30,548 nt of DNA from Bacteroidota bacterium (GTDB lineage Bacteria; Bacteroidota; Bacteroidia; Cytophagales; Cyclobacteriaceae): positions 1 through 30,548 of the forward strand of contig JAEYXN010000058.1 of the NCBI GenBank assembly GCA_023431285.1, read 5' to 3'. How positions within the stretch are numbered: position 1 is the first letter of the stretch; each line of letters begins with the position of its first letter. A program made the position numbers and the translations under genes. The notes under the pieces are model-generated. The model was not told where the DNA came from. It did no database searches and saw only the letters and a program-made list of their open reading frames with translations. Positions 1 to 8,253 of the stretch are shown here, one piece after another.

Positions 1-1
1 C

Positions 2-1363
2 GGTAAAGAATTCATAATAACCGATGAAGAGCGCCGCGCACATTATGCCCATGACGAGACCGAAGACTTCTCCTTCTTACCCGACGTCGTCATTAAGCCC
101 GCTACGGTAGAGCAGATCTCGCAGATCATGAAGATTTGCAATGAAGCCATAGTTCCTGTTACTCCCAGGGGCGGTGGAACGGGACTGAGCGGCGGCGCGC
201 TTCCAGTCCATAACGGTGTGGTATTATCGATGGAAAGGTTTAACAAGATTCTCGAGATCGATGAATTGAATCTGCAGGCAACGGTAGAGCCAGGCGTCAT
301 CACAGAAGTGTTTCAGGATGCCGTCAAAGAAAAGGGACTGTTTTACCCCCCTGATCCGGCGAGCGGTGGGTCTTGCTTTATCGGAGGCAACGTCTCTGAA
401 AACAGCGGCGGGCCAAAAGCTGTGAAGTACGGAGTGACGCGCGACTATGTCATCAACCTCGAAGTAGTGCTACCCACTGGTGAGATCATCTGGACTGGGG
501 CGAATGTCCTCAAAAATTCTACCGGCTACAATCTTACGCAGCTGATGTGCGGCAGCGAAGGCACGCTGGGCATCATCACGAAAATAGTTTTTAAGCTCAG
601 GGGATTCCCAAAGAAATCAGTATTGATGCTTCTGCCTTTCGTAACCAATGCTGAGGCGTGCAAAGCTATCGCGGAAATCTTTCGCGCAGGAATTTCACCC
701 TCAGGTATGGAATTCTTCGAAAGGGAAGCCGCTATTAAGACCATTGACTATTGTGAGAAGATCTATGCCGCCAAAGTAACAACACCGTTTCCACCTGACA
801 TGGACGCCTACCTTCTTTGTGAACTCGACGGAAACGATGAAGAAGTTCTGATGCGTGACGCTGAAAGAGTCATGCAGGTGGCAGAGCAATTCAAGTGTGG
901 TGAAATACTGTTTGCTGATAACACTTCGCAGAAAGAAGAGCTCTGGAAGATTCGCAAGAACATTTCACCCGCAGTGAATGCCTATTCCCTCACAAAAGCG
1001 GAAGACGTAGTGGTGCCACGCGGGAATCTGCCATCATTTATTGTGGGAATAAAAGAGATTGGAAAGAAATATGGCTTTAACTCTGTTTGTTATGGCCACC
1101 TTGGTGACGGGAATCTGCATATCAATATCCTGAAAGAACAGATCAGCGACGAAGACTGGAATACGAAAATAGTCGATGGCATAGGGGAAATATTCTCATT
1201 GGGGGTAAGCCTCGGTGGAACTCTGTCCGGGGAACATGGAATCGGCATCGCAAAGAGACCGTACATGCCTATCGCGATGAAAGAGGCAAACCTTAATATT
1301 ATGCGGGGAATCAAGAAAGTGTTTGACCCGAATGGTATATTGAACCCCGGGAAAATTTTCTGA
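2..1363 (+). CDS. FAD-linked oxidase, GlcD-type (5' end outside window)
   Basis: The frame is open from the left edge with no start in the first 125 nt, so the N-terminus lies upstream; 453 residues are visible, close to the usual length of about 460 to 470. It is a flavoprotein of the glycolate/D-lactate dehydrogenase type that oxidises 2-hydroxy acids to 2-oxo acids. Visible marks in order: the FAD pyrophosphate-binding loop PRGGGTGLSGG near the N-terminus, the stretch GSEGTLGIIT that closes the FAD_binding_4 domain, then the C-terminal FAD-oxidase domain with GHLGDGNLHIN (metal/substrate histidines) and SGEHGIG. It ends 5 nt before a small membrane protein and seems to head a co-directional run reaching asnB. 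Family assignment is safe; the exact substrate (glycolate, D-lactate or another 2-hydroxy acid) cannot be read from the sequence, and no GlcE or GlcF partner is in the window. Confidence 0.93.
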   Translation, partial: GKEFIITDEERRAHYAHDETEDFSFLPDVVIKPATVEQISQIMKICNEAIVPVTPRGGGTGLSGGALPVHNGVVLSMERFNKILEIDELNLQATVEPGVITEVFQDAVKEKGLFYPPDPASGGSCFIGGNVSENSGGPKAVKYGVTRDYVINLEVVLPTGEIIWTGANVLKNSTGYNLTQLMCGSEGTLGIITKIVFKLRGFPKKSVLMLLPFVTNAEACKAIAEIFRAGISPSGMEFFEREAAIKTIDYCEKIYAAKVTTPFPPDMDAYLLCELDGNDEEVLMRDAERVMQVAEQFKCGEILFADNTSQKEELWKIRKNISPAVNAYSLTKAEDVVVPRGNLPSFIVGIKEIGKKYGFNSVCYGHLGDGNLHINILKEQISDEDWNTKIVDGIGEIFSLGVSLGGTLSGEHGIGIAKRPYMPIAMKEANLNIMRGIKKVFDPNGILNPGKIF

Positions 1364-1368
1364 CGACT

Positions 1369-1692
1369 ATGATGACTTATCTCACGTACATTGCGGTCTT
1401 TATCGTTGTAATCATCATATTCTTTCTGCTGTACAAGATCTTCCGGTTTCTCGTAAGTATACTTCTTGTGGCACTCATCGTGATCATAGCGTACTTTACG
1501 AATCCAACGGAACAAATGCACAAGGAGGCTGTACTGAACAAAGCGAAAAGCACGGATTCATCTATGAGAAACAAAAAGGTAAGCAGAGAGAACTTCTATG
1601 TATTTTCGATCACCGCCGTCGATCATGGCGACGAACATCGGTTGGTGGGAGCCGGTGCTTTTACACAGGTATTCATTTTCAACAAACCATAA
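1369..1692 (+). CDS. Small two-helix membrane protein, DUF4359-like pattern
   Basis: This 107-residue protein opens with two hydrophobic segments (about residues 4-22 and 26-44) separated by a short basic turn (YKIFRF), followed by a soluble tail of about 60 residues. After the second helix comes TNPTEQMHKEA and near the end NFYVFSITAV and VGAGAFTQVFIF. This layout of TNPS-like motif, then NFxxFSIY, then a VGxFxxF ending recalls the DUF4359 family; that is my memory of the pattern, not a search. ATG at 1369 is followed directly by a second ATG at 1372, either of which could be used. It sits 5 nt after the oxidase and 3 nt before the lipoprotein gene, so it is almost certainly co-transcribed. 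Function unknown. Confidence 0.72.
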   Translation: MMTYLTYIAVFIVVIIIFFLLYKIFRFLVSILLVALIVIIAYFTNPTEQMHKEAVLNKAKSTDSSMRNKKVSRENFYVFSITAVDHGDEHRLVGAGAFTQVFIFNKP

Positions 1693-1695
1693 ACA

Positions 1696-2448
1696 ATGAG
1701 CAGAATCATTCTGATCCTGACAGCAATCATCTTCGTTGCAGCGTGTACTTCTCCATCGGGAAAAGATCAGGCCAACACAGCCAACGTTGCTGTGGATGAC
1801 AGCAATAACAAACTAAGCGATGAAGAAGCGCGGGAAGGGTGGGCATTATTATTCGACGGAAAGACAATGTCTGGATGGCGCGTCTTCAAAAACCTCGACA
1901 ATAACAGCTGGGAAGTCTCCGATGGAACCCTTCATTGCCGCGCATTCGACGACAACGGTGAGAATATGCGCGCTGATCTTATTTCCAAAGATCAGTATGA
2001 GAACTTCGAGCTAAAGTTCGAATGGAAGATATCTCCACAGGCGAACACTGGTGTGATATTTCATGTAACGGAGGAGTTGAGCGAAACCTATATGACCGGC
2101 CCTGAATACCAGATTCTCGATGATGAAGGTTACCCCGGCGAACCTGTGCCTTCTCAACTCACCGGATCAAATTACCATATGTATGAAGCCGCCAGGGACA
2201 AAAAGATGAATCCGGCAGGAGAATGGAACGAATCGAAGCTGGTTGTCAACGGCCCTCACGTAGAGCATTGGCTCAACGGTGGGAAGGTGACCGAATACGA
2301 CATCAACTCAGAGGAATGGAATAAAAGGATCGACGAAAGTAAATGGAAAGATTTTCCAAAGTTCGCAGCTGCCACAAAAGGCCATATCGCTTTGCAGGAC
2401 CATAAACATGAAGTGTGGTTCAGGAACTTAAAAATCAAAACACTTTAA
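1696..2448 (+). CDS. DUF1080 (3-keto-disaccharide hydrolase fold) lipoprotein
   Basis: A 250-residue exported lipoprotein. Residues 1-16 are a signal peptide ending in the lipobox V-A-A-C, with Cys17 the predicted lipidation site. After a short polar linker the DUF1080 (PF06439) domain fills residues 45-250, with typical marks: GWALLFDGKTMSGWR at its start, SWEVSDGTLHC, FELKFEWKISPQANTGVIFH, the GPEYQILDDEG segment, and a terminal GHIALQDHKHEVWFRNLKIK. The fold is a concanavalin-like beta sandwich; characterised members hydrolyse 3-keto-glycosides. Placement in the periplasm or at the outer membrane is inferred from the lipobox. It follows the small membrane protein by 3 nt and precedes asnB by 10 nt. 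An oxidase upstream could hint at sugar or hydroxy-acid oxidation, but GlcD-type enzymes are not known to make 3-keto sugars, so I do not link them functionally. Confidence 0.92.
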   Translation: MSRIILILTAIIFVAACTSPSGKDQANTANVAVDDSNNKLSDEEAREGWALLFDGKTMSGWRVFKNLDNNSWEVSDGTLHCRAFDDNGENMRADLISKDQYENFELKFEWKISPQANTGVIFHVTEELSETYMTGPEYQILDDEGYPGEPVPSQLTGSNYHMYEAARDKKMNPAGEWNESKLVVNGPHVEHWLNGGKVTEYDINSEEWNKRIDESKWKDFPKFAAATKGHIALQDHKHEVWFRNLKIKTL

Positions 2449-2458
2449 TCCACTCCGG

Positions 2459-4363
2459 ATGTGCGGCATCACCGGAATATTCGCCTTTAACCTTGTTGGC
2501 AAGTTCAACAAGATTCATGTCACGCAAGCCACGATGTCGCTGGAGAAACGTGGACCGGATTTTCAGGATATCTTTATTGATGAATGGGTCGGGCTTGGAC
2601 ATAGAAGGCTGTCGATTATCGATACATCAAATGTTTCGAACCAGCCAATGTGGGACGACCAACATCGATATTGTATCGTCTTCAATGGTGAGATCTTCAA
2701 CTACCGTGAGCTTCGACATGATCTTGTACGAAAAGGTGTAACGTTTTTCTCCGATGGAGACACGGAGGTTTTGTTAAAGCTCTTCATGCACGAAGGTCCT
2801 TCATGCCTGCAAAAGCTGAATGGCTTTTTCTCATTCTGTATCTACGATAAAAAAGAGCAAAGTTTTTTCGTGGCGCGTGACCGCTTCGGAATAAAACCAC
2901 TGCTGTATTGTTTTGATGAAGACAAGTTCATCTTTGCTTCAGAGATGAAATCGATGTTCCAGTATGGCATTGATCGTACCATTGATTACGACTCATTGTA
3001 TACATACCTGCAGCTGAATTACATTCCCGCGCCGGCCACCATCTTTAAGGTTGTTCATAAGTTGTTACCCGGGCATTACCTGAAGGTTCGCCGCCAGCAG
3101 ATTGAAACGGAATGTTATTACAATATTCCTTACGAGCCCGGAAAGGTTTCAAACCTATCTTATGAAAATGCCCAGGCGCAGCTTCGTGAACTTCTTGAAA
3201 GATCAGTGCAGCGCCGCCTCGTCGCCGACGTTCCTCTTGGAGCATTTCTCAGCGGCGGCATTGACTCTTCCATCATCACAGGTATTGCCAGAAAATATAA
3301 ATCTGACCTTCATACATTCTCCATAGGTTTCAAAGACGAAAAATTTTTCGACGAGACTCATTATGCCAATCTGGTCGCGCGCCATTTCAGAACGAATCAT
3401 ACCGTATTCTCAGTAACCAATGACGACCTGTATGCACATGTACGGTCATTGCTCGACTATGTCGATGAACCGTTTGCCGATTCATCAGCGATAGCTGTTT
3501 CTATTTTAAGTCGTGAGACAAGGAAACACGCAACGGTTGCCCTTTCAGGGGATGGAGCAGATGAGTTGTTTGCCGGATACAACAAGCATGCTGCCTTCTA
3601 CCGTATGCTTCACAAAGGATGGAAGGAAAACCTTGTAACGTCCCTTCATTCCGTTTGGGAGAGGTTGCCAAAGTCGCGGAACAGCAAATTCGGTAACCTT
3701 GCCAGACAGCTCCATCGATTCAGCAGCGGTAGCCGCCTATCTTCTTCGGAAAGGTATTGGAAGTGGGCCGGATTCGCCTCGGAAGACGAAGTTCTCCAGT
3801 TGTTAAGTACCGATAAACGGAAGCTGATCTCTGAAGAATACCGGCATCGGAAAGCGGAACTCCTCAAGACTTTGCCTCAGGACAGCTCAATCAACGACAT
3901 TCTTCTAACCGATATGCGCGTTGTACTTCCTAACGACATGCTGACCAAAGTAGATCTGATGAGTATGTCGTGCTCCCTTGAGGTGAGGGTTCCATTCCTC
4001 GATTATGAGTTGGTAAACTTCGTAATCTCGCTGCCCGACAACTACAAGATCAACCGCAGTTTAAGGAAAATGGTCCTTCAGGATGCCTATCGGGATTTCC
4101 TTCCGACAGAATTATATAATCGACCCAAGAAAGGCTTCGAGGTTCCTTTGCTGAAATGGTTCAGGCGGGAAATGAAGCCGATGATTGTAGATGATCTCCT
4201 TTCCCGCGAATTTGTAGAGCACCAGGGGATTTTTGACCCTCTTGAAATTGAATCCTTGAAAAAGAAACTGTTTTCCAATGATCCTGGTGACATCCATGCC
4301 AGGATCTGGGGATTGATCGTATTCCAGACGTGGTGGAAAAAGTACGCTACGAAAGGAGAATAA
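2459..4363 (+). CDS. asnB: Asparagine synthase (glutamine-hydrolysing)
   Basis: 634 residues, normal for AsnB. It makes asparagine from aspartate, ATP and glutamine in the cytoplasm. The start is fixed by MCGITGIF: Cys2 becomes the N-terminal nucleophile of the class II glutaminase domain after Met removal. Further glutaminase marks are FNGEIFNYRELR, DTEVLLKLF and ARDRFGIKPLLY. The synthetase domain follows, with the PP-loop LSGGIDSS near residue 265 that binds ATP, and ALSGDGADELFAGY about 100 residues later. The conserved segment SMSCSLEVRVPFLDYELV lies near residue 500. It is the last gene of the run and is followed by two hairpin-like sequences. Members of this family also amidate other carboxylates, for example in exopolysaccharide or lasso-peptide loci; nothing of that kind is next to it, so ordinary AsnB is the best call. 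Confidence 0.94.
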   Translation: MCGITGIFAFNLVGKFNKIHVTQATMSLEKRGPDFQDIFIDEWVGLGHRRLSIIDTSNVSNQPMWDDQHRYCIVFNGEIFNYRELRHDLVRKGVTFFSDGDTEVLLKLFMHEGPSCLQKLNGFFSFCIYDKKEQSFFVARDRFGIKPLLYCFDEDKFIFASEMKSMFQYGIDRTIDYDSLYTYLQLNYIPAPATIFKVVHKLLPGHYLKVRRQQIETECYYNIPYEPGKVSNLSYENAQAQLRELLERSVQRRLVADVPLGAFLSGGIDSSIITGIARKYKSDLHTFSIGFKDEKFFDETHYANLVARHFRTNHTVFSVTNDDLYAHVRSLLDYVDEPFADSSAIAVSILSRETRKHATVALSGDGADELFAGYNKHAAFYRMLHKGWKENLVTSLHSVWERLPKSRNSKFGNLARQLHRFSSGSRLSSSERYWKWAGFASEDEVLQLLSTDKRKLISEEYRHRKAELLKTLPQDSSINDILLTDMRVVLPNDMLTKVDLMSMSCSLEVRVPFLDYELVNFVISLPDNYKINRSLRKMVLQDAYRDFLPTELYNRPKKGFEVPLLKWFRREMKPMIVDDLLSREFVEHQGIFDPLEIESLKKKLFSNDPGDIHARIWGLIVFQTWWKKYATKGE

Positions 4364-4399
4364 CTTCGCCGGAATGCAAGGCGGCTGCCGATTTCCGAT

Positions 4400-4433
4400 A
4401 ATTCCCTGAGCCATCTGTTTTTCTGAGGGAATT
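4400..4433. repeat. Inverted repeat after asnB
   Basis: AATTCCCT (4400-4407) and AGGGAATT (4426-4433) are perfectly complementary with an 18-nt loop; after one mismatch two further inner pairs are possible. It is not followed by a T-run on the + strand, so it is a weak terminator candidate and may instead protect the 3' end of the asnB transcript. Confidence 0.4.
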
Positions 4434-4477
4434 CTTGCTTCCAAAACCGGTCTGACTAAAATATTTTGTTGTAACAC

Positions 4478-4508
4478 AAAGCCGCAATCCATTGCAAAGC
4501 GGCCTTTT
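4478..4508 (+). terminator. Possible terminator of the glcD-asnB run
   Basis: AAAGCCGC and GCGGCCTTTT can pair with a single bulged C, and the loop itself contains a GCAAT/ATTGC mini-hairpin. A short run of four T follows. It lies between asnB and the promoter-like site at 4517, which is the right place, but the T-run is short. Confidence 0.45.
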
Positions 4509-4516
4509 CCAGAGTT

Positions 4517-4547
4517 TTTGTATCAGGTATTCGGTCCTATACCTTAC
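4517..4547 (+). promoter_or_regulatory. Bacteroidota-type promoter for the outer-membrane barrel gene
   Basis: TTTG at 4517-4520, a spacer of exactly 19 nt, then TACCTTAC at 4540-4547. This fits the Bacteroidota primary sigma pattern of a -33 TTTG and a -7 TAnnTTTG, with two mismatches in the last positions. Transcription would begin near 4552, leaving a leader of about 85 nt before the start at 4638. Confidence 0.5.
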
Positions 4548-4637
4548 ACATAAATGATAAGCAGACCTTCTAATTGTCCTTCGCTCCCGGAGAATACCGT
4601 GATTTGAACTATAATTTTTTAACCAAATTCAAACACG

Positions 4638-5216
4638 ATGAAAAAGTTAACCGTTCTTTTTGCTCTATGTATGCTCTTTACCGTTGCCGCCAATGCCCAG
4701 GAGTTCAAGAAATTTAAGGTGGGGCTTGGTGGAGGATACGCTATCCCTGGCGGAAATGGCGCCAAAGGTGGTGTCCTTTTCTATCTTGAACCTTCTTACA
4801 AGATTCAGGACAACCTCCAACTTGGTCTTAGAATGGAGTGGGCTGCCATGGCACGCGGTTACTCTGAGTCCGTTGAGTCAGCGGAATTCAAAGTATCAAC
4901 TTCTGGCTCTTACACACTTAATGCTCAGTACTATTTCAGCAACAACAGTTTCAGACCATTCGTAGGAGCTGGCTTTGGTATGTACTCGATCAAGGCTGCG
5001 CAGGTTGAGTTCGACGGTCAGACTCAGGATCTCGGTCTTGATGACGAAACGAAATTCGGATTCTACCCACGTGTTGGTTTCGACGCAGGACACTTCACAC
5101 TGTCTATCGACTATAACCTGGTTGGAAAGACGAAAAATGATAATTTCGACGGAAGCTTCAATAATAACTATATCGGAATCCGTCTCGGCGGTTTCTTCGG
5201 TGGTGGAAGAAAGTAA
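4638..5216 (+). CDS. Small outer-membrane beta-barrel protein
   Basis: 192 residues. Residues 1-20 are a signal peptide ending ANA before Gln21. The mature part alternates hydrophobic and polar residues in short strands with aromatic ends, such as KFKVGLGGGYAIP, QLGLRMEWAAMARGY and YIGIRLGGFFGGGRK, as in eight-stranded OmpA/OmpX-like barrels (outer membrane beta-barrel domain). Glycine-rich turns are frequent. The gene has its own promoter-like site upstream and a strong terminator downstream, so it is probably transcribed alone. Nothing in the sequence indicates a ligand; a structural or small-solute role is possible. An upstream in-frame start is not needed because the ATG directly precedes a standard lysine-rich signal peptide. 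Confidence 0.88.
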   Translation: MKKLTVLFALCMLFTVAANAQEFKKFKVGLGGGYAIPGGNGAKGGVLFYLEPSYKIQDNLQLGLRMEWAAMARGYSESVESAEFKVSTSGSYTLNAQYYFSNNSFRPFVGAGFGMYSIKAAQVEFDGQTQDLGLDDETKFGFYPRVGFDAGHFTLSIDYNLVGKTKNDNFDGSFNNNYIGIRLGGFFGGGRK

Positions 5217-5239
5217 TTCGTAGGCCTTATCTAAACCTG

Positions 5240-5273
5240 AAAACCGATCCTCAAAAGGGGTCGGTTTTTTTTT
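5240..5273 (+). terminator. Rho-independent terminator of the barrel gene
   Basis: AACCGATCC (5242-5250) pairs with GGGTCGGTT (5258-5266) with one G-T wobble, flanked by an A-run on the left and nine T on the right. It starts 24 nt after the stop codon and is the clearest terminator in the window. Confidence 0.88.
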
Positions 5274-5603
5274 ATTATCCCCCCTTTGTTTCCTATTCCA
5301 ACCGGAAAATTCAGCGCATTCGTTTGAACTCTGGAGTTACTTCATTTTCAAACTAAAATGTCGCGTTATCCCAAAATACCAAATTTTATACCCCTTTAGC
5401 TCAGTTGACGAAAATTCTATTCGGTCATTAGAGAATTATTAGAAGATTTTTCAAAAAGTACAGGGTTAGGTTCAAAATCAAGCCGTACTACAACGGTTTC
5501 GGTAATTTTTTTCGAAAACTGGTTCATTTTTTACCCTAGATGAGGGAAAATTGTACGAAATATTTCAAACACCAGTCAAAATTTTACCTAAAACTACAGA
5601 CCA
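5274..5603. other. AT-rich intergenic region upstream of amt
   Basis: 330 nt without a coding frame, rich in A/T homopolymer runs. It must hold the control region of the amt-porin-glutamine synthetase cluster. It contains an imperfect palindrome at 5530-5550 and repeated TTTTACC-like motifs (5529-5535, 5581-5588). I find no good -33/-7 pair of the Bacteroidota type and no GG-N10-GC sigma-54 site. Confidence 0.6.
5530..5550. promoter_or_regulatory. Imperfect palindrome, candidate operator of amt
   Basis: TTT-A-CCCT, a 5-nt centre AGATG, then AGGG-A-AAA: seven paired positions per arm with one internal A/A mismatch. Its centre is about 64 nt before the amt start, a usual place for a regulator site. 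No T-run follows, so it is not a terminator. The binding protein is unknown. Confidence 0.35.
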
Positions 5604-6947
5604 ATGAAGAAATCTCTAATCATCTTGCTCCTCCTCGTCGCGGTCAGCGTCGCCGCGGTGTTTATGCCGGCCGTCCCTAAAGAAATTGTCACTGAAGGTA
5701 TCGACACCGGCGATACCGCCTGGATGCTATGTGCAGCCGCACTGGTATTCTTAATGACGCCGGGCCTTGCCTTCTTCTACGGCGGAATGATCGATGTTAA
5801 AAACATCATCTCAACCATGCTCCAAAGCTTCATCGCTATCGGCGTAATCAGCGTGGTTTGGATCGTAGTCGGATTCAGCCTGGCCTTCGGAGAATCACAA
5901 GGCGGGTTTATCGGAAGCCCCTCAACGTACTTTATGTTCGACGGCGTGTTGGACGGTGCGGTATGGGGAACCGTCCCAATGGTGCTTTTCGCCTTCTTCC
6001 AATTGAAATTCGCGATCATCACCCCAGCCCTTATCACTGGAACCTTCGCTGAACGCATCCGCTTCAAGTCTTATATCCTTTTCCTTGTGCTGTTTTCCCT
6101 CCTTATATATGCACCTTTGGCGCACTGGACATGGCACTCAGAAGGATTCCTCTTCAAAATGGGGGTTCTTGACTTCGCAGGTGGTACAGTAGTTCACATG
6201 TCTGCCGGCTTCGCAGCCCTTGCCGCTTCCATCTACCTGAGAAGCAAAGACGAGAAGAAAACTCACATCTCTCCTGCTAACATTCCTTTCGTACTCCTTG
6301 GTACAGGTCTTCTCTGGTTCGGATGGTTCGGTTTCAACGCAGGTAGCGCCCTTTCAGCAGGACCTCTTGCAGCATCTGCTTTTGCTACGACTAACACCGC
6401 ATCTGCCGCAGCCGGTCTTGCCTGGATTCTTTTCGATGCAGTAAGAGGTAAAAAACCTTCTGCTATCGGATTCTGTATCGGTGCTGTTGTAGGTCTTGTT
6501 GCCATCACTCCTGCAGCTGGTTTCGTAACTGTTCCTTCAAGCTTGTTCATCGGAACATTCGCCGCGATCATCAGTAACATCGTTGTTCACTACAAGAACA
6601 AAACTTCTCTTGAAGATACACTCGACGTATTCCCTTGCCACGGTGTAGGTGGATTAGTTGGAATGGTAATGACCGGTCTGCTTGCACACACTTCCGTAAA
6701 CGGTGGTAACACAACAGGAAACGGACTCTTCTTCGGAGAAACTGCACTCTTCTTCGCACACATGAAAGCTTTGGGTATCGTTGTGGGTTTCACTTTCCTC
6801 GGTTCCCTCGCGCTGTTGAAAATCACTGACCTCATCATGACTCTTCGCGTAAGTCCTGAAGAAAAGAAAGTAGGTTCAGATTTCAGCCAGCACGGCGAAA
6901 ACCTCTACCCTGTAGACTACAGCTCACTTGAAGAAAAAGTGATGTAA
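5604..6947 (+). CDS. amt: Ammonium transporter, Amt/MEP/Rh family
   Basis: 447 residues with an N-terminal signal-like helix (1-22) followed by the standard set of about eleven membrane segments. It conducts ammonium across the inner membrane. Seen: the family motif DTAWMLCAAALVFLMTPGLAFFYGGM after the first helix; LDFAGGTVVHMSAG with the conserved Asp and the first pore histidine; WFGWFGFNAGSA; and DVFPCHGVGGLVG with the second pore histidine. The C-terminal tail RVSPEEKKVGSDFSQHGENLYP is the region that in AmtB-type proteins contacts the PII protein GlnK. No glnK is next to it; a porin and then a GSII glutamine synthetase follow on the same strand, so its job is very likely ammonium scavenging under nitrogen limitation. 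Codon choice is strongly biased to a few codons, suggesting high expression. Confidence 0.96.
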   Translation: MKKSLIILLLLVAVSVAAVFMPAVPKEIVTEGIDTGDTAWMLCAAALVFLMTPGLAFFYGGMIDVKNIISTMLQSFIAIGVISVVWIVVGFSLAFGESQGGFIGSPSTYFMFDGVLDGAVWGTVPMVLFAFFQLKFAIITPALITGTFAERIRFKSYILFLVLFSLLIYAPLAHWTWHSEGFLFKMGVLDFAGGTVVHMSAGFAALAASIYLRSKDEKKTHISPANIPFVLLGTGLLWFGWFGFNAGSALSAGPLAASAFATTNTASAAAGLAWILFDAVRGKKPSAIGFCIGAVVGLVAITPAAGFVTVPSSLFIGTFAAIISNIVVHYKNKTSLEDTLDVFPCHGVGGLVGMVMTGLLAHTSVNGGNTTGNGLFFGETALFFAHMKALGIVVGFTFLGSLALLKITDLIMTLRVSPEEKKVGSDFSQHGENLYPVDYSSLEEKVM

Positions 6948-6955
6948 AAATCTTC

Positions 6956-6997
6956 GGCAAGCAAAAGGTGGGCTCCCTCCCCTGCCTTTTGCGTGCC
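6956..6997 (+). terminator. Strong hairpin between amt and porin without T-run
   Basis: GGCA-A-GCAAAAGG (6956-6968) pairs with CCTTTTGC-G-TGCC (6985-6997), 12 pairs with one A/G mismatch. The sequence after it is AAAGCCAAAC, not a T-run, so it is either a weak attenuator or a stabiliser of the amt 3' end. It would set different expression of amt and the porin and glutamine synthetase genes behind it. Confidence 0.55.
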
Positions 6998-7043
6998 AAA
7001 GCCAAACAACCCCTCGTCAAATTTCAAACAACCAAAAACGAAC

Positions 7044-8219
7044 ATGAAAAAATTTACCAATAACCTTCTGGGAATTCTTGCACTCATATCAGCCGCAACG
7101 GTGTCGGTATCCGCACAAGATTCAACCAAGACTTTTACACTTTCAGGAACTGTTGACGCATACTTCCGCACAGCATTCGGATCTACCAACGGAGCAATAG
7201 GCGGATACGCCCCATCAACCGCCTTCGCTGACCTGAAAGGTTTCTCCCTGGGTATGGCCAACCTCGTGGCAGCTTACGATGGAGAGAAAGCTGGTTTCGT
7301 TGCTGACCTCGTCTTCGGACCAAGAGGAAAAGCTGCTGTATTCGCCGCAGCATCCGGTCAGTCGATCATCAACCAGATGTATGCCTACTACAAGTTCAGC
7401 GACGTTGTAACCCTGAACCTCGGACAATTCAACACCTTCCTCGGTTATGAAGTAATCTCTCCGGCGGTGAACTTCCACTACTCTACATCTTATCTGTTCT
7501 CATGGGGACCTTTCAGCCACTCTGGAGCCCGTGCCGACTTCACATTCCCGAATGGTATGAACATGAAGCTGGCCATCATGAACCCTACAGATCTTGTTGA
7601 ATTCAACCCTGTAGATACTTATACATTCGGATTCCAGCTTGGTTACGCAAATGAAGCGGGTGGTATCTGGTTCAACGCTGTGGTTGGAGATCAGGATGGT
7701 AAGCTTGAGAAACAACTCGGCGGCGATGTAATGTCATCAACCGGCGTACTTTCTCAAGGTGATATCACCCTCGGTTTCAACCTCTCTGAAAAGTTCTACC
7801 TCGGATTGAACACATCACTGCAATCACTGGCTACTGGTGAGTACTACGATGTAGACGAAGGATCAATCAAAGATGCGAGTGGAGATGCTACTAGCTACTT
7901 CGGTGTTGCATTGTATCCTAAAGTGACATTGTCTGAATCTTTCGCACTCGGACTTCGCGCAGAATATTTTGCCATCAAGAATGGTCACCTCGGAGGCTTT
8001 GACCCTATCACTGGCTACAACAGCATCATTGGTGTTGATGACGAAGGAAACGGAAGCGTAATGGAATTCACTCTGTCAGCGAACGTAATCAAAGGTGGCC
8101 TGACTTTCATTCCTGAATTCCGGATCGATATGTCTTCAGAAGATTCATTCCTCGACAAAGATGGTAAGGCTACGAAGATGCTTCCTTCACTGAACCTCGC
8201 CGCCGTTTACAAATTCTAA
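7044..8219 (+). CDS. Outer-membrane porin, BBP2/OmpL-like
   Basis: 391 residues from the ATG at 7044; a GTG at 6993 is in frame but lies inside the preceding hairpin and would add residues before a perfect signal peptide (MKKFTNNLLGILALISAATV, ending SA before Gln). The mature protein is a run of amphipathic strands typical of the putative beta-barrel porin-2 family: LSGTVDAYFRTAFG at the start, YAYYKFSDVVTLNLGQF and FLGYEVISPAVNFHYSTS in the middle, and a C-terminal Phe (AAVYKF) as outer-membrane proteins need for assembly. It lies between amt and GSII with 33 nt to the latter. By position I infer that it lets ammonium or a nitrogen-containing solute through the outer membrane; the sequence itself does not prove a substrate. 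Confidence 0.9.
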   Translation: MKKFTNNLLGILALISAATVSVSAQDSTKTFTLSGTVDAYFRTAFGSTNGAIGGYAPSTAFADLKGFSLGMANLVAAYDGEKAGFVADLVFGPRGKAAVFAAASGQSIINQMYAYYKFSDVVTLNLGQFNTFLGYEVISPAVNFHYSTSYLFSWGPFSHSGARADFTFPNGMNMKLAIMNPTDLVEFNPVDTYTFGFQLGYANEAGGIWFNAVVGDQDGKLEKQLGGDVMSSTGVLSQGDITLGFNLSEKFYLGLNTSLQSLATGEYYDVDEGSIKDASGDATSYFGVALYPKVTLSESFALGLRAEYFAIKNGHLGGFDPITGYNSIIGVDDEGNGSVMEFTLSANVIKGGLTFIPEFRIDMSSEDSFLDKDGKATKMLPSLNLAAVYKF

Positions 8220-8253
8220 GAAACTATAACACAACCATAAACAACTACACCTT

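Noticed and set aside
5391..5407. CCCCTTTAGCTCAGTTG looks like the start of a tRNA (acceptor and D-arm).
   Set aside because: No closing D-stem, anticodon stem or paired T-stem follows; a GGTTCAAAATC at about 5469-5479 has no complementary partner. Chance similarity or a very decayed relic.
6993..7043. GTG start for the porin at 6993.
   Set aside because: It falls in the stem of the hairpin behind amt and adds 17 polar residues before an ideal signal peptide; the ATG at 7044 is preferred.
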